Shown: positions 1 through 8,627, counted from the first letter of the stretch. The stretch: 64,000 nucleotides of DNA from DASSKW01 sp035690065 (GCA_035690065.1 DASSKW010000014.1:1-64000); one strand, 5' to 3'. The notes: a model not told the origin generated them from the sequence alone. Made by a program: numbers and translations.

Positions 1-464
1 CACAGGAGCAGACGGCTTTCTCGGGAGCAGCAGCATTCTTTTCCTCTCCGTCATGTGATGCAGCAGTACGCAATATCGAACGGCGTATCGCTGCCGCTTT
101 CGAACTCCCCGTCACTCATGTGGAACCTTTATCGGTATTACGATACCGGCTGGACGATCAATATGCTCCACATGTTGATTATTTCGACGACGCGCGGCTC
201 GAACAGAATCGCCAGCAAGGAGATAACTCCGGTCAGCGCACTGCATCTTTCCTGGTATATCTATGCGCACCGCAACAGGGCGGGGAAACACATTATCTGA
301 AGATCGGCCGGAAAATCAGCGGTCGGCAACGTATGGCGCTATGCCATTACAATCTGGACGGGAACAGGCGGGGAAACCCATTGACATTGCATACCGGCGA
401 ACCGGTCAAGCAAGGTGAGAAATGGCTGGCACGTACCACCTTGCGTGAATCCCCGCTATTCTGA
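1..464 (+). CDS. 2-oxoglutarate/Fe(II) dioxygenase, prolyl 4-hydroxylase type (5' end cut off by the window)
   Basis: The frame is open from base 3 to the TGA at 462-464, so the start lies upstream of the window. The visible ~153 residues match the C-terminal catalytic half of the P4Hc family. An 'EPLSVLRY' strand is followed by the iron-binding HVD pair in 'APHVDYFD', then 'GGET', then the distal iron histidine and the 2-oxoglutarate-binding Lys in 'TLHTGEPVKQGEKW'. Family knowledge predicts Fe(II)-dependent hydroxylation of a protein or peptide; the substrate cannot be read from sequence. A short in-frame GTG at 120 would miss the N-terminal part of the fold and is not taken as the start. 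The gene is convergent with tyrS, 15 bp apart. Confidence 0.82.
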   Translation, partial: QEQTAFSGAAAFFSSPSCDAAVRNIERRIAAAFELPVTHVEPLSVLRYRLDDQYAPHVDYFDDARLEQNRQQGDNSGQRTASFLVYLCAPQQGGETHYLKIGRKISGRQRMALCHYNLDGNRRGNPLTLHTGEPVKQGEKWLARTTLRESPLF

Positions 465-479
465 GACTTGATAAACCCT

Positions 480-1679
480 CTATTTCACACGCACTCGCGC
501 AAACTTGCGTTTGCCCACTTGCAGCACGTATTCGGCGCCGGCCCTTAGTCGAAGCCCTTTGTCGGATATCTTCTCGCCGTCCACGCGCACCCCGCCCTGT
601 TCGAGCATGCGATTGGCTTCGGTAGTGCTCGCAGTGAGCCGGCATTGCTTGAGTAATTGCGTGAGCGCGATGTCCTCACCGGTAATCGAGATTTCATGTT
701 CCGGCATTTCTTCCGGTAACGCGCCCTGCTGGAAACGTGCGACGAAGCCGTCGCGGGCCCGCATGCCGTTGCCCGCACCATGAAAGCGATCCACGATCTC
801 GATGCCGAGTTCGAATTTCACGTCACGTGGATTGGCGCCCTCGGTCACCGAGCGCCGTAGTCTTTCGACATCCGTCAACGGCCGGAAGCTCAGCAATTCG
901 AAGTAGCGCCACATGAGATCGTCGGAGATCGACATCAGCTTGCCGAACATCTCATCTGCCGGCTCGGTGATGCCGATATAGTTGTCGAGCGATTTCGACA
1001 TCTTCTGTACGCCGTCGAGACCTTCCAGCAACGGCATGGTCATCACGACCTGTGGTTTCTGTCCGTAGTGTTCCTGCAACTGGCGGCCCACCAGCAGATT
1101 GAATTTCTGATCGGTCCCGCCCAGTTCGACATCGGCCTTGAGCGCGACCGAGTCATAGCCCTGCACCAGTGGGTACAGGAATTCGTGGATCGCGATGGGC
1201 TGACCCGAACTGTGGCGTTTGCTGAAATCGTCCCGCTCCAGCATCCGCGCCACGGTATGTTTGGCAGCGAGCTGGATCAGACCGGCCGCATCCATCTTGC
1301 CGAACCAGCGCGAATTGAAATCGATCACGGTGCGGTCCGGATCGAGGATCTTGTAGATCTGTTCCTGATAAGTACGCGCGTTGTCTGCCACTTCTTCCCG
1401 GCTCAACGGTTTGCGGGTCACGTTCTTGCCAGTGGGATCGCCGATCATGCCGGTAAAGTCCCCTATCAGGAAGATGACCTCATGGCCGCGCTCCTGGAAC
1501 TGCCGCATCTTGTTGATGAGTACCGTATGGCCGAGATGCAGGTCGGGCGCGGTCGGGTCGAAACCGGCCTTGACCCGCAACGGCTGGCCGCGCTTGAGCC
1601 GCTCCGCCAGCTCCGTCTCCAGCAGGACCTCGTCGGCGCCGCGACACAGTTCCTTGAGGGTTTCAGGCGGGTTCGGCAT
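480..1679 (-). CDS. tyrS: Tyrosyl-tRNA synthetase
   Basis: A class I aminoacyl-tRNA synthetase of 399 residues that charges tRNA-Tyr in the cytoplasm. The HIGH signature reads HLGH at residues 48-51, the active-site region contains '[10 protein letters not shown]', and the second signature is a perfect KMSKS near residue 230. The last ~65 residues ('[20 protein letters not shown]...') form an S4-type RNA-binding domain. Length and signature fit the TyrZ-like bacterial subgroup. The ATG at 1679 is preceded by CTGGAG. The divergent M23 peptidase gene lies 140 bp away, the usual gammaproteobacterial arrangement. Confidence 0.97.
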   Translation of the reverse strand: MPNPPETLKELCRGADEVLLETELAERLKRGQPLRVKAGFDPTAPDLHLGHTVLINKMRQFQERGHEVIFLIGDFTGMIGDPTGKNVTRKPLSREEVADNARTYQEQIYKILDPDRTVIDFNSRWFGKMDAAGLIQLAAKHTVARMLERDDFSKRHSSGQPIAIHEFLYPLVQGYDSVALKADVELGGTDQKFNLLVGRQLQEHYGQKPQVVMTMPLLEGLDGVQKMSKSLDNYIGITEPADEMFGKLMSISDDLMWRYFELLSFRPLTDVERLRRSVTEGANPRDVKFELGIEIVDRFHGAGNGMRARDGFVARFQQGALPEEMPEHEISITGEDIALTQLLKQCRLTASTTEANRMLEQGGVRVDGEKISDKGLRLRAGAEYVLQVGKRKFARVRVK

Positions 1680-1763
1680 ACTTCGCGCTCCAGACGGGGC
1701 CAGGGTTTATCCGGCCTGATTCAATTATCACCGAATTCATGGACTTAGCTCGGGATTTGGGCA

Positions 1764-1792
1764 TTGACCTTGAAGTCCCGACAGGCTAGTGT
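1764..1792 (+). promoter_or_regulatory. Candidate sigma-70 promoter for the M23 peptidase-anmK unit
   Basis: TTGACC at 1764-1769 and TAGTGT at 1787-1792 are separated by 17 bases and lie 27 bases upstream of the GTG at 1820. The -35 is close to consensus and the -10 is weak. This is pattern matching only. Confidence 0.4.
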
Positions 1793-1819
1793 TACTGCGT
1801 TTTAATCGGGACCGGGACC

Positions 1820-3226
1820 GTGACAGCCCCCAACAGCCAGCTTCGAGTGGATTATAAGCCAAGCGGTGAAGCCGTCGTCCCGGAACGGCCGCGGAAGACT
1901 GTCCGCAATCGCTATTGGCTGATGCTGCTGTTCGCCGTGATCGTCGGCGTCGGCTTCCAGCTCTTCAACCAGTCCGCCACTGCCAGCCATTCGACCTTGA
2001 CCGTCGGAACCGTTAACCGTACCTCGAACCTGGCTCCTGATGCCGACACCCTCGCTGCCAGCGGTACGACACAGACTCCGGCCCCAATCGGCATCAGCGT
2101 ACAGATGAAAGTGCGGCGTGGCGACAGCATGGCGAGATTGTTCGCCGCCAATGATCTGAGTGCTGCCGACCTCGACAGCATCATGCGTCTGGGTGACGAT
2201 ACCGACCAGCTCAAGACCATCCTGCCAGGCCAACTGATCGACGTGACACACGATGCGCAGGGGCACGTATTGAGCCTGCACACGCAGATCGATACTGCCC
2301 ATGTGCTCGACATCCGCGATGCAGCGCAGGGCTATGTCGCCCGGGTTTCCGAGATCCCGACCACGATCCATACCGCCTACGCTCATGGCGTGATCGAGAA
2401 TTCATTGTTCGATGCCGCCAGTCGCGCCGGTCTCGATGACGGCGTGACCATGCAGCTCATCCATCTGTATGCCTGGGATATCGATTTCGCGCACGATATC
2501 CAGAGTGGCGATTCGTTCAGCGTGCTGTATCAGAAGATCCAGCGTCAGGGTCAGCCGATCGCCGATGGCGATATCCTGGCCGCAGAATTCACCACCGGTG
2601 GCAAGACTTTCAAGGTGATCCGTTACACCGATCCGGACGGCGATACCGGCTATTACACGCCGGATGGTCACAACGTACGCAAGGCCCTGATCCGTGCGCC
2701 GGTGGCTTTCAGCCGCATCAGTTCCGGCTTCAGTCTGCACCGTCTCAATCCCGTGCTCGGCTACACCCGTGCACACCAGGGTGTGGATTACGCCGCACCA
2801 ACCGGCACTCCCATAAAGGCCGCTGGTGATGGGCGCATCATCTTCCGTGGCCGCAAGGGCGGCTATGGCAATTGCATCATGATCCAGCATGGCGGCGGTT
2901 ACAGCACGCTCTACGCACACATGTCCCGCTTCCGCCGCGGCTTGCATGTCGGCAGTCACGTCGAACAGGACCAGGTCATCGGTTATGTCGGAATGACCGG
3001 GGTGGCGACCGGTCCGCATCTTCATTTCGAAGTTCGCGTGAACGGGGTGCCGCGCAATCCGCGCACCGTGAAGCTGCCGGATGCCGCACCGATCCTTGCC
3101 AAATATCTGCCCGATTTCGAACGTCAGAGTGGCATGCTGCTGGCACAACTCGACAACGTCAACGAGACCCGTCTCGCCAGTACAGCTTCCAGCAACAACA
3201 ATGGCAACACCGGCACTGCCCGCTGA
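1820..3226 (+). CDS. M23 family murein endopeptidase (MepM-like)
   Basis: A 468-residue envelope protein. One membrane anchor lies at about residues 31-49, followed by a periplasmic OapA/LysM-like region ('VRRGDSMARLFAANDLS', about 95-145). The C-terminal LytM/M23 zinc peptidase domain has HxxxD (H319, D323), 'GNCIMIQHGGGYSTLYAHMS' and HLH (H400, H402), so the zinc ligands are complete. The family cleaves peptidoglycan cross-links to allow wall growth. The start is a GTG with a weak ribosome site. It is followed after 23 bp by anmK on the same strand, linking wall hydrolysis to muropeptide recycling. It could equally be named a NlpD/EnvC-class activator, but the full metal site favours an enzyme. 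Confidence 0.9.
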   Translation: MTAPNSQLRVDYKPSGEAVVPERPRKTVRNRYWLMLLFAVIVGVGFQLFNQSATASHSTLTVGTVNRTSNLAPDADTLAASGTTQTPAPIGISVQMKVRRGDSMARLFAANDLSAADLDSIMRLGDDTDQLKTILPGQLIDVTHDAQGHVLSLHTQIDTAHVLDIRDAAQGYVARVSEIPTTIHTAYAHGVIENSLFDAASRAGLDDGVTMQLIHLYAWDIDFAHDIQSGDSFSVLYQKIQRQGQPIADGDILAAEFTTGGKTFKVIRYTDPDGDTGYYTPDGHNVRKALIRAPVAFSRISSGFSLHRLNPVLGYTRAHQGVDYAAPTGTPIKAAGDGRIIFRGRKGGYGNCIMIQHGGGYSTLYAHMSRFRRGLHVGSHVEQDQVIGYVGMTGVATGPHLHFEVRVNGVPRNPRTVKLPDAAPILAKYLPDFERQSGMLLAQLDNVNETRLASTASSNNNGNTGTAR

Positions 3227-3249
3227 TCCCTGCCGGCAGATCTGACAGC

Positions 3250-4356
3250 GTGAATCAATTCTTCATCGGCCTCATGTCCGGCACCAGCGCCGATGGCATC
3301 GATGCTGCGCTGGTTGAATTCACTCCAGCTCCTGAATTACGCGCCAGCCATTTCCTGGCCTACGATCCGGTACTGCGCACGCGCATCCTGCAACTCGCTG
3401 CTGGCGATGCCGCCGGCGATGCCATCGATATTGCAGGCGGACTCGATACCGAATTGGGAGAATGGTTTGCACGCGCTGCCAACGCATTATTGGAGAAAGA
3501 GAAGATACCGGCTCAGCAGTTACGCGCCATCGGCAGCCACGGCCAGACCATCCGCCACCGGCCAAACAATCCGCATCCATTCAGTTGGCAGATCGCCGAT
3601 CCCAACGTGATCGCTGCTCGCACCGGCGTCACCGTGGTCGCCGATTTCCGACGTCGCGATCTCGCACTCGGCGGCCAGGGCGCGCCATTGGTGCCGGCGT
3701 TCCATCGCGCCGTATTCAGTGACCCGAATGAATCGCGTGCCGTGGTAAATATCGGCGGCATCGCCAATGTCACACTGCTGCCGATGGACCAGAGTCCCGT
3801 CACCGGATTCGATACCGGCCCCGGTAATGTGCTACTGGATATCTGGAGTAGCCGACAACTGAAGCAATCGCACGATGCCGATGGTGCCTTCGCCGCGACC
3901 GGACACGTGGATACCGACTTGTTGCATGCCTTGCTTGCAGATGCATATTTCACGGCGCCGCCGCCCAAGAGTACCGGCCGCGAACACTTCAATGCAGCCT
4001 GGCTGGATCGGCATCTGCAGCACACCAGGGTCTCCGCGCAGGATGTGATGGCGACGCTGGTGGAATTGTCGGCACAATCCATCCTCGATGCGATCCTGCA
4101 TCACGCAGTACATACTGCCCGCGTGCTGGTCTGCGGCGGCGGAACCCACAACCGTTATCTGATGCAGCGGCTGGAATCATTGTTTGGAGAATCGCGGGTG
4201 GCATCCACCGAGCAATACGGCATCCACCCGGACTGGGTCGAAGCGATGGCGTTCGCGTGGCTTGCGCATGAGACGCTGGAAAATCGCCCCGGCAACCTGC
4301 CGGATGTGACCGGCGCTTCACGAGCGACCGTGCTGGGCGCTATTTACCCGGTCTAG
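3250..4356 (+). CDS. anmK: Anhydro-N-acetylmuramic acid kinase
   Basis: A 368-residue cytosolic kinase that phosphorylates and opens 1,6-anhydro-MurNAc during peptidoglycan recycling. The protein opens with the family signature 'FIGLMSGTSADGID', followed by 'SHGQTIRH', 'VVADFRRRDLALGGQGAPLVP', 'NIGGIANVT' and 'FDTGPGN' of the ASKHA-type nucleotide-binding fold. The chosen GTG at 3250 gives the standard family length; the frame is open further upstream but overlaps the M23 gene. A hairpin follows the stop. Confidence 0.95.
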   Translation: MNQFFIGLMSGTSADGIDAALVEFTPAPELRASHFLAYDPVLRTRILQLAAGDAAGDAIDIAGGLDTELGEWFARAANALLEKEKIPAQQLRAIGSHGQTIRHRPNNPHPFSWQIADPNVIAARTGVTVVADFRRRDLALGGQGAPLVPAFHRAVFSDPNESRAVVNIGGIANVTLLPMDQSPVTGFDTGPGNVLLDIWSSRQLKQSHDADGAFAATGHVDTDLLHALLADAYFTAPPPKSTGREHFNAAWLDRHLQHTRVSAQDVMATLVELSAQSILDAILHHAVHTARVLVCGGGTHNRYLMQRLESLFGESRVASTEQYGIHPDWVEAMAFAWLAHETLENRPGNLPDVTGASRATVLGAIYPV

Positions 4357-4363
4357 AAACAGC

Positions 4364-4385
4364 GAAGGCACCGACCGGTGCCTTC
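4364..4385 (+). terminator. Stem-loop after anmK
   Basis: GAAGGCACCG and CGGTGCCTTC form a 10-bp perfect inverted repeat 7 bases after the anmK stop. There is no T-run, so it is at best a weak or Rho-assisted terminator, or a transcript-stabilising hairpin. Confidence 0.45.
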
Positions 4386-4416
4386 ACGAAAGAACTCTAT
4401 AACAATTCAATAACAG

Positions 4417-4542
4417 CAAAAAATGAGAGATTTTGGTTTCTGGGTAGGCAGAAATGACCGAGAAACCGGAGTGTACACGCTAGTACATGAAGCTTTCGAG
4501 GTCATTTCTAACACCCCCAGAAAGCAAAAGATCCATTTTTAG
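4417..4542. repeat. 126-bp nested-hairpin element, copy A (3' of erpA)
   Basis: This copy aligns without gaps to bases 49044-49169, with 8 differences in 126 by my count. Nested inverted arms are visible. The outer ends are CAAAAAAT/ATTTTTAG. The next arms are TTTTGGTTTCTGGG with CCCAGAAAGCAAAA, then AGAAATGACC with GGTCATTTCT, then a central TGTAC/GTACA. The right end supplies the erpA stop codon (TAA, complement of 4539-4541), so on the minus strand the element begins inside the erpA terminus and would be its 3' UTR. It contains no credible ORF. It may be a MITE-like repeat or a structured 3' RNA/terminator; function unknown. Confidence 0.85.
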
Positions 4543-4895
4543 GCCGAGAACGAGGAGCCGCAGCCGCAAGTAGTCGCGGCATTCGGATTGCGGATCACGA
4601 ACTGCGCGCCTTCCAGTCCTTCCGTGTAATCGATCTCGGCACCGGCCAGATACTGGAAACTCATCGGATCCACCAGCAGGGTGACGCCTTCGTTCTCCAC
4701 GCAGGTGTCGCCATCGTCGGTATTTTCGTCGAAGGTGAAACCGTACTGGAATCCGGAGCAGCCGCCGCCACTGACGAACACGCGCAATTTCAGCGCCGGG
4801 TTCGCTTCTTCCTCGATCAGCTGTTTCACCTTGCGCGCAGCGGCATTGGTGAAGATCAGTGAAGTCGGGGTCTGTGGTTGTGCGTCCATCTGCAT
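4539..4895 (-). CDS. erpA: Iron-sulfur cluster insertion protein ErpA
   Basis: An A-type Fe-S carrier of about 118 residues that delivers clusters to apoproteins such as IspG/IspH. The three conserved cysteines are present: one in '[11 protein letters not shown]' and two in the C-terminal '[11 protein letters not shown]'. The ATG at 4895 is preferred; a TTG at 4907 would add four residues and an ATG at 4889 would remove two. It follows the bactofilin gene by about 27 bp and is probably the last gene of the DUF6776-bactofilin-erpA operon. Its stop codon lies inside hairpin repeat copy A. Confidence 0.95.
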   Translation of the reverse strand: MQMDAQPQTPTSLIFTNAAARKVKQLIEEEANPALKLRVFVSGGGCSGFQYGFTFDENTDDGDTCVENEGVTLLVDPMSFQYLAGAEIDYTEGLEGAQFVIRNPNAATTCGCGSSFSA

Positions 4896-4922
4896 CCAGT
4901 CAGTCAAGTGTCCAGTAACCGA

Positions 4923-5354
4923 TTATAACCCAGTCTTGGCAGGCTTATCCGATGCCGCTTCCAGCCCCGATTGATGGGTCAGTTTCGGCACCTGGCCGGC
5001 CGGTTTGTGCATCATCTTGCCATTCACCGCCGCGCCGACCGCCATCTCGATGAGACTGTAATACACATCGCCGGTGATACGCGCTTCGGCACCCAGATCG
5101 AGACGTTTTTCGGCATGCACGTCGCCTTCGACAGCGCCGTTCACGATCACGTTCGGTACCCGTACTTCGCCTTTGATCATGCCGTGCTGGCTGACGCTCA
5201 ACACTGAATCGGAGCCGGCTTCCGCACTCACGTTGCCTTGCACCGTGCCATCCACATGCAAGCCACCGCTGAAACGCAAATCACCGGTGATGGTCGTGTT
5301 GCGCCCCACCAGGGTATCGATGCGTCCTGCAGGAGTTTTCTTGCCGCCCAACAT
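4923..5354 (-). CDS. Bactofilin family cytoskeletal protein
   Basis: 143 residues. The central segment shows the repetitive beta-helix pattern of bactofilins (DUF583/CcmA): 'TTITGDLRFSGGLHVDGTVQGN', 'GEVRVPNVIVNGAVEGDVHAEKRLDLGAEARITGDVYY', with alternating hydrophobic and Gly/Asn positions. The ends are short and disordered. Bactofilins self-polymerise without nucleotide and scaffold envelope or shape proteins. It sits 9 bp after the DUF6776 gene and just before erpA. Confidence 0.9.
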   Translation of the reverse strand: MLGGKKTPAGRIDTLVGRNTTITGDLRFSGGLHVDGTVQGNVSAEAGSDSVLSVSQHGMIKGEVRVPNVIVNGAVEGDVHAEKRLDLGAEARITGDVYYSLIEMAVGAAVNGKMMHKPAGQVPKLTHQSGLEAASDKPAKTGL

Positions 5355-5363
5355 ATTGACCTC

Positions 5364-6059
5364 CTAAGCCGTCACGTTTTGCCAATCGAAATTCTGTCGT
5401 ACCGGATCTTTACCACTCTCGTTGATCACCATCTCGACCCGCCCGGGCTGAAACCCCTGTGGCAATATCACATCGCCTTCCAGGTTCTGGAAATACTGGA
5501 ACGCGAAATGCAAGGCCGGGGTGCCCTTGGTCACGATATCGCTGAGGTTCAGAATCACCGGTTTACCGTCTTGTGAGCCATACAACTTCATGTCCACGCT
5601 GCCGGAAATCCGGAACTCCTTGGTCCGTACCTGCACCAATACCAGCCGGTAATGATAAAGCCGCGGCGCGCCGCCACTGCTGAACTTGAGGCTCTGGGCA
5701 TGGATGCCCTCTTCGCCGGCACCCGGTGAGACGATGCCTTTGTAGAATGCCAGTTCTTCCTGCAATCCGGTCAGCTTGTCCTGCATAGCCTCGACGCTTT
5801 TCTGGACTTGCTGCCGGGACGCCAGGTCCACTTCGCGCTCGCGCTGCAGCGCGGTGATCTGTTCCTGCAATTGACGGTTAGTATCCTGAGTCTGCGTCAA
5901 ATTGTCTTGTACAGCTGCTGCTGCTGCGCGGTCATAACCTGCACGCTGTTCGCCATATGCGAACGCCGCCCACAACGCGACGATCACCGCGATGGTAAGC
6001 AGGATACGGAGCGTCCATGTCTGCCGGGGACTGTGATGTTTGACGATGAGTTTCGTCAT
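5364..6059 (-). CDS. DUF6776 family membrane-anchored coiled-coil protein
   Basis: 231 residues with a basic N-terminus, one membrane segment at about residues 18-36 ('LRILLTIAVIVALWAAFAYG') and a heptad-rich coiled coil at about 55-105 ('LTQTQDTNRQLQEQITALQ...'). A conserved beta-rich C-terminal domain follows ('YRLVLVQVR...GSVDMKLYG...FQYFQNLEGDVILPQGFQP'). The family is a conserved unknown of gammaproteobacteria and typically precedes bactofilin and erpA. The topology suggests a periplasmic domain; the role is not known. Confidence 0.8.
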   Translation of the reverse strand: MTKLIVKHHSPRQTWTLRILLTIAVIVALWAAFAYGEQRAGYDRAAAAAVQDNLTQTQDTNRQLQEQITALQREREVDLASRQQVQKSVEAMQDKLTGLQEELAFYKGIVSPGAGEEGIHAQSLKFSSGGAPRLYHYRLVLVQVRTKEFRISGSVDMKLYGSQDGKPVILNLSDIVTKGTPALHFAFQYFQNLEGDVILPQGFQPGRVEMVINESGKDPVRQNFDWQNVTA

Positions 6060-6219
6060 TTAAAAAAATGCTGTCCGGGGATATTCATATGCCAGAAGCG
6101 GTTCATGTTACCTGCTGACGCAGCCCGCGGCTAGAGCGTGCCGGGATAGAGCGGGAGCCAATGCTAGAATCCCGCGTGACATATCCTGACCTTACGCATA
6201 CCGGCATTGGAGACGCGCC

Positions 6220-6633
6220 ATGCTTTGGGTAAAAGCCTTCCATATAATTTTCATGGTGACCTGGTTCGCGGGCCTGTTCTATCTGCCGCGCTTGTTCGTC
6301 TACCACGTCGATGCGCTCGACCCGGCCAGTATGCGCCGCTTCGAGACCATGGAACGGCGCCTGTTCTTCATGATGTCGATCGGCGCCATCGGCACGGTCT
6401 GTTTCGGCCTGTGGCTGACGTTGGGTTGGTTCCTGCCAATCCCTGGCTGGTTGGATATAAAGCTCGGTCTGGTGGTGCTTCTCCTCCTCTATCACATCCA
6501 TTGCTACACGCTGATGCGCAACTTCCGGCTGGGTCGGAACCGGCACGGTGCCCGGTTCTACCGCTGGTTCAACGAGTTCCCGAGCCTGTTGCTGATCGCC
6601 ATCGTGTTACTGGTCGTCCTCAAGCCGGCATGA
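6220..6633 (+). CDS. hemJ: Protoporphyrinogen IX oxidase HemJ (CopD/UPF0093 family)
   Basis: A 137-residue integral membrane protein with four predicted helices. The family N-terminus 'MLWVKAFHIIFMVTWFAGLF' carries the conserved His of helix 1, and the C-terminus has the 'RWFNEFPSLLLIAIVLLVVLKP' helix. HemJ oxidises protoporphyrinogen IX to protoporphyrin IX, the penultimate step of heme synthesis. Here it stands alone, divergent from the DUF6776 gene across a 160-bp gap. Confidence 0.92.
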   Translation: MLWVKAFHIIFMVTWFAGLFYLPRLFVYHVDALDPASMRRFETMERRLFFMMSIGAIGTVCFGLWLTLGWFLPIPGWLDIKLGLVVLLLLYHIHCYTLMRNFRLGRNRHGARFYRWFNEFPSLLLIAIVLLVVLKPA

Positions 6634-6680
6634 CCCCAGCCTCGGGGCAGGGGAGCCCTTGCCCTGCCTGGCTAAAATCT

Positions 6681-6699
6681 AAATGAGAATCATTGTTAA
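6681..6699. promoter_or_regulatory. Probable Fur box
   Basis: AAATGAGAATCATTGTTAA resembles the 19-bp Fur consensus (GATAATGATAATCATTATC); the GAGAATCATT core is typical. It overlaps the -35 of the promoter at 6693-6721 and lies just upstream of an iron uptake pair, which is the expected context for iron-responsive repression. Confidence 0.75.
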
Positions 6700-6721
6700 T
6701 TAGAATTGCCATTGCTATACT
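6693..6721 (+). promoter_or_regulatory. Sigma-70 promoter of the cupredoxin-FTR1 operon
   Basis: TTGTTA at 6693-6698 and TATACT at 6716-6721 have the ideal 17-bp spacing and stand 46 bases before the ATG at 6768. The -35 lies inside the Fur box, so Fur binding would block polymerase. Confidence 0.65.
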
Positions 6722-6767
6722 TGCCCCACCCGAGACCGATTCATCTATCTGAATGCCCGAGGATGCC

Positions 6768-7115
6768 ATGCTGAACCGTGTTGCCCGACTGCTCCTGCTC
6801 GCCAGCCTGCTGCTGGTCGGGCCGGTCTTTGCCGCCGATGCGCCGTTTCAGCTCACGATCCAGAACCAGGCGTTCACGCCCAGCACGCTCACCATCCCGG
6901 CCGGGGTCAAGATAGAACTGGTGGTGATTAACCAGGATGCCTTGCCGGCGGAATTTGAAAGCTTCGACCTGTCGCGCGAGGTGGTGGTGCCCGGCCACAG
7001 CCAGACGAAAGTCTTTATCGGCCCGCTCAAACCCGGCAAATACCAGTTCTTCAATGATTTCCATCAGCAATCCGTGGGCTGGATCATCGTGCCGGCCGCC
7101 GCATCAGCTGGCTGA
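6768..7115 (+). CDS. Periplasmic cupredoxin-domain protein of an iron uptake pair
   Basis: 115 residues from the ATG at 6768 (GAGGA just upstream); an in-frame ATG at 6753 would only add a non-signal extension. A signal peptide ends near 'VFAADAPF'. The rest is a cupredoxin-like sandwich: 'FTPSTLTIPAGVKIELVVINQDALPAEFES', 'REVVVPGHS', 'KPGKYQFFNDFHQQSVGWIIV'. Related EfeO-type cupredoxins act with FTR1 permeases, where a copper or iron site assists ferrous iron oxidation. The adjacent FTR1 gene and Fur box support this role. No EfeO M75 domain or EfeB peroxidase is present here. Confidence 0.8.
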   Translation: MLNRVARLLLLASLLLVGPVFAADAPFQLTIQNQAFTPSTLTIPAGVKIELVVINQDALPAEFESFDLSREVVVPGHSQTKVFIGPLKPGKYQFFNDFHQQSVGWIIVPAAASAG

Positions 7116-7131
7116 TCGGGAACCACGCACC

Positions 7132-7998
7132 ATGCTCGCTACTGCAGTCATCGTATTCCGTGAAGTCCTGGAAGCCGCGCTTATCATCGCGGTGGTATTG
7201 GGCGCGAGCCGCGGCATCGCACGTCGTGGCTGGTGGGTAGCAGGCGGCATCGGCCTCGGTGCGCTGGGGGCATGCATGGTGGCCCTGTTCGCGACCGGCA
7301 TCGCCGAAGCCTTCTCCGGCACCGGCCAGGCGTTGTTGAATGCGGTGATCCTGCTGATCGCTGTGGTCATGCTGGCCTGGCACAACATCTGGATGAGCGG
7401 TCACGGTCGCAAGATGACCAGTGATATCAAGGAAGTCGGTGCCGCTGTGCAAACCGGTAACAAGACGCTCGCCGCACTCCTGATCATCACCTTCACTGCC
7501 GTGATGCGCGAAGGTTCGGAAGTCGTCTTGTTCGTATGGGCGATCGCTGCCAGTGGCGGGCAAGCCACCAGCATGCTCATCGGCGGTGCCGCCGGGCTGG
7601 TGGCCGGCACCTTGGTAGGCGCGTTGCTCTATCGCAGCCTGCTGTTTATCCCCATCCGTCACTTCTTCTCGGTCACCGGTTGGTTGATCCTGTTACTGAC
7701 GGCCGGACTTGCAGCCCAGGCAGCGGGATTCCTGAATCAGGCCGGATTGCTGCCAGCGCTCGGCAACAGCCTATGGAACACCTCCGGTATCCTCAGCCAG
7801 AACAGTATGCTGGGACGCTTGTTGCATATCCTGGTGGGTTATATCGCACGCCCGTCCGGTATCGAACTGATCTTCTACGTGGTCACGCTGGTCACCATCT
7901 TCATACTGATGCGCATCGTCGGAAAGCGTGTACATCGCTCACTTAAGCCGCAAGCAAAACACGGTGCGCATACTGAAACCAGCCTGACCAGTCCCTGA
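7132..7998 (+). CDS. FTR1 family iron permease
   Basis: A 288-residue polytopic membrane protein with about seven helices. Both REXXE iron-binding motifs are visible: REVLE at residues 10-14 and REGSE at 126-130. The family imports iron across the inner membrane coupled to oxidation. The ATG at 7132 lies 16 bp after the cupredoxin stop; a longer in-frame extension overlapping that gene is rejected because it has no membrane character. A hairpin at 8013-8041 follows. EfeU is the closest well-known relative. Confidence 0.93.
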   Translation: MLATAVIVFREVLEAALIIAVVLGASRGIARRGWWVAGGIGLGALGACMVALFATGIAEAFSGTGQALLNAVILLIAVVMLAWHNIWMSGHGRKMTSDIKEVGAAVQTGNKTLAALLIITFTAVMREGSEVVLFVWAIAASGGQATSMLIGGAAGLVAGTLVGALLYRSLLFIPIRHFFSVTGWLILLLTAGLAAQAAGFLNQAGLLPALGNSLWNTSGILSQNSMLGRLLHILVGYIARPSGIELIFYVVTLVTIFILMRIVGKRVHRSLKPQAKHGAHTETSLTSP

Positions 7999-8012
7999 GA
8001 CTCCTGTGCCTG

Positions 8013-8041
8013 CTCGCGATACCCGCACCGGGTGTCGCGAG
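8013..8041. terminator. Stem-loop after the FTR1 gene
   Basis: CTCGCGATACCCG and GGGTGTCGCGAG pair with one mismatch across a short loop, 15 bases after the FTR1 stop. It lacks a clear T-run downstream, so termination is only inferred. Confidence 0.4.
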
Positions 8042-8123
8042 AAAACCCGTGCTCCTTGCCTGCCCTGCCGCAGTTCACAAACTCCGGTAAAGTATCAATC
8101 TGGTCAGAGCCGGGAGGTACCTC

Positions 8124-8627
8124 GTGCCGTCAGATTCTTCATTGCATATCCGCGCGGCCCACAAAGGCGATGCCGGAATCATCCTTGGATTGATCAAGGA
8201 ACTGGCTGCCTACGAAAAACTCGCACATGAAGTCGTGGCTACCGAACAGGACATCGATACACAGCTGTTCGGTGCACATCCACATGCCGAAGCCTTGATT
8301 GCCGAATCCGCCGGAACAGCGGTCGGCTTCGCCCTGTTCTTCCATAACTTCTCAACCTTCCTCGGCCGCCCCGGACTGTATCTTGAAGACCTGTACGTGA
8401 AACCGGAATTCCGCGGCAAGGGTTACGGTAAAAAACTGTTGGCGCATCTGGCACAGCTCGCCGTGCAACGCGATTGCGGCCGCTTCGAATGGGCAGTACT
8501 CGACTGGAATACGCCGGCGATCCGTTTCTATGAAAGCCTGGGCGCGAAGATCGTCGATGAATGGAAGATCAATCGCATGACGGGGGACGCATTGCGCGAG
8601 TTGGCGCAAACCAAAGAGACTCAATAG
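8124..8627 (+). CDS. GNAT family N-acetyltransferase (diamine acetyltransferase-like)
   Basis: 167 residues with a complete GNAT fold. The acetyl-CoA loop reads '[17 protein letters not shown]', preceded by the '[21 protein letters not shown]' strand and followed by '[21 protein letters not shown]', a pattern shared with spermidine/spermine N1-acetyltransferases. GTG start with GGGAGG eight bases upstream. The substrate is probably a polyamine or other small amine, but this is inference. Its 3' end overlaps rppH by 7 bp (convergent). Confidence 0.82.
   Translation: MPSDSSLHIRAAHKGDAGIILGLIKELAAYEKLAHEVVATEQDIDTQLFGAHPHAEALIAESAGTAVGFALFFHNFSTFLGRPGLYLEDLYVKPEFRGKGYGKKLLAHLAQLAVQRDCGRFEWAVLDWNTPAIRFYESLGAKIVDEWKINRMTGDALRELAQTKETQ

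Noticed and set aside
2402..3148. 248-codon minus-strand ORF inside the M23 peptidase gene
   Set aside because: Shadow frame of a conserved gene, with no independent coding evidence.
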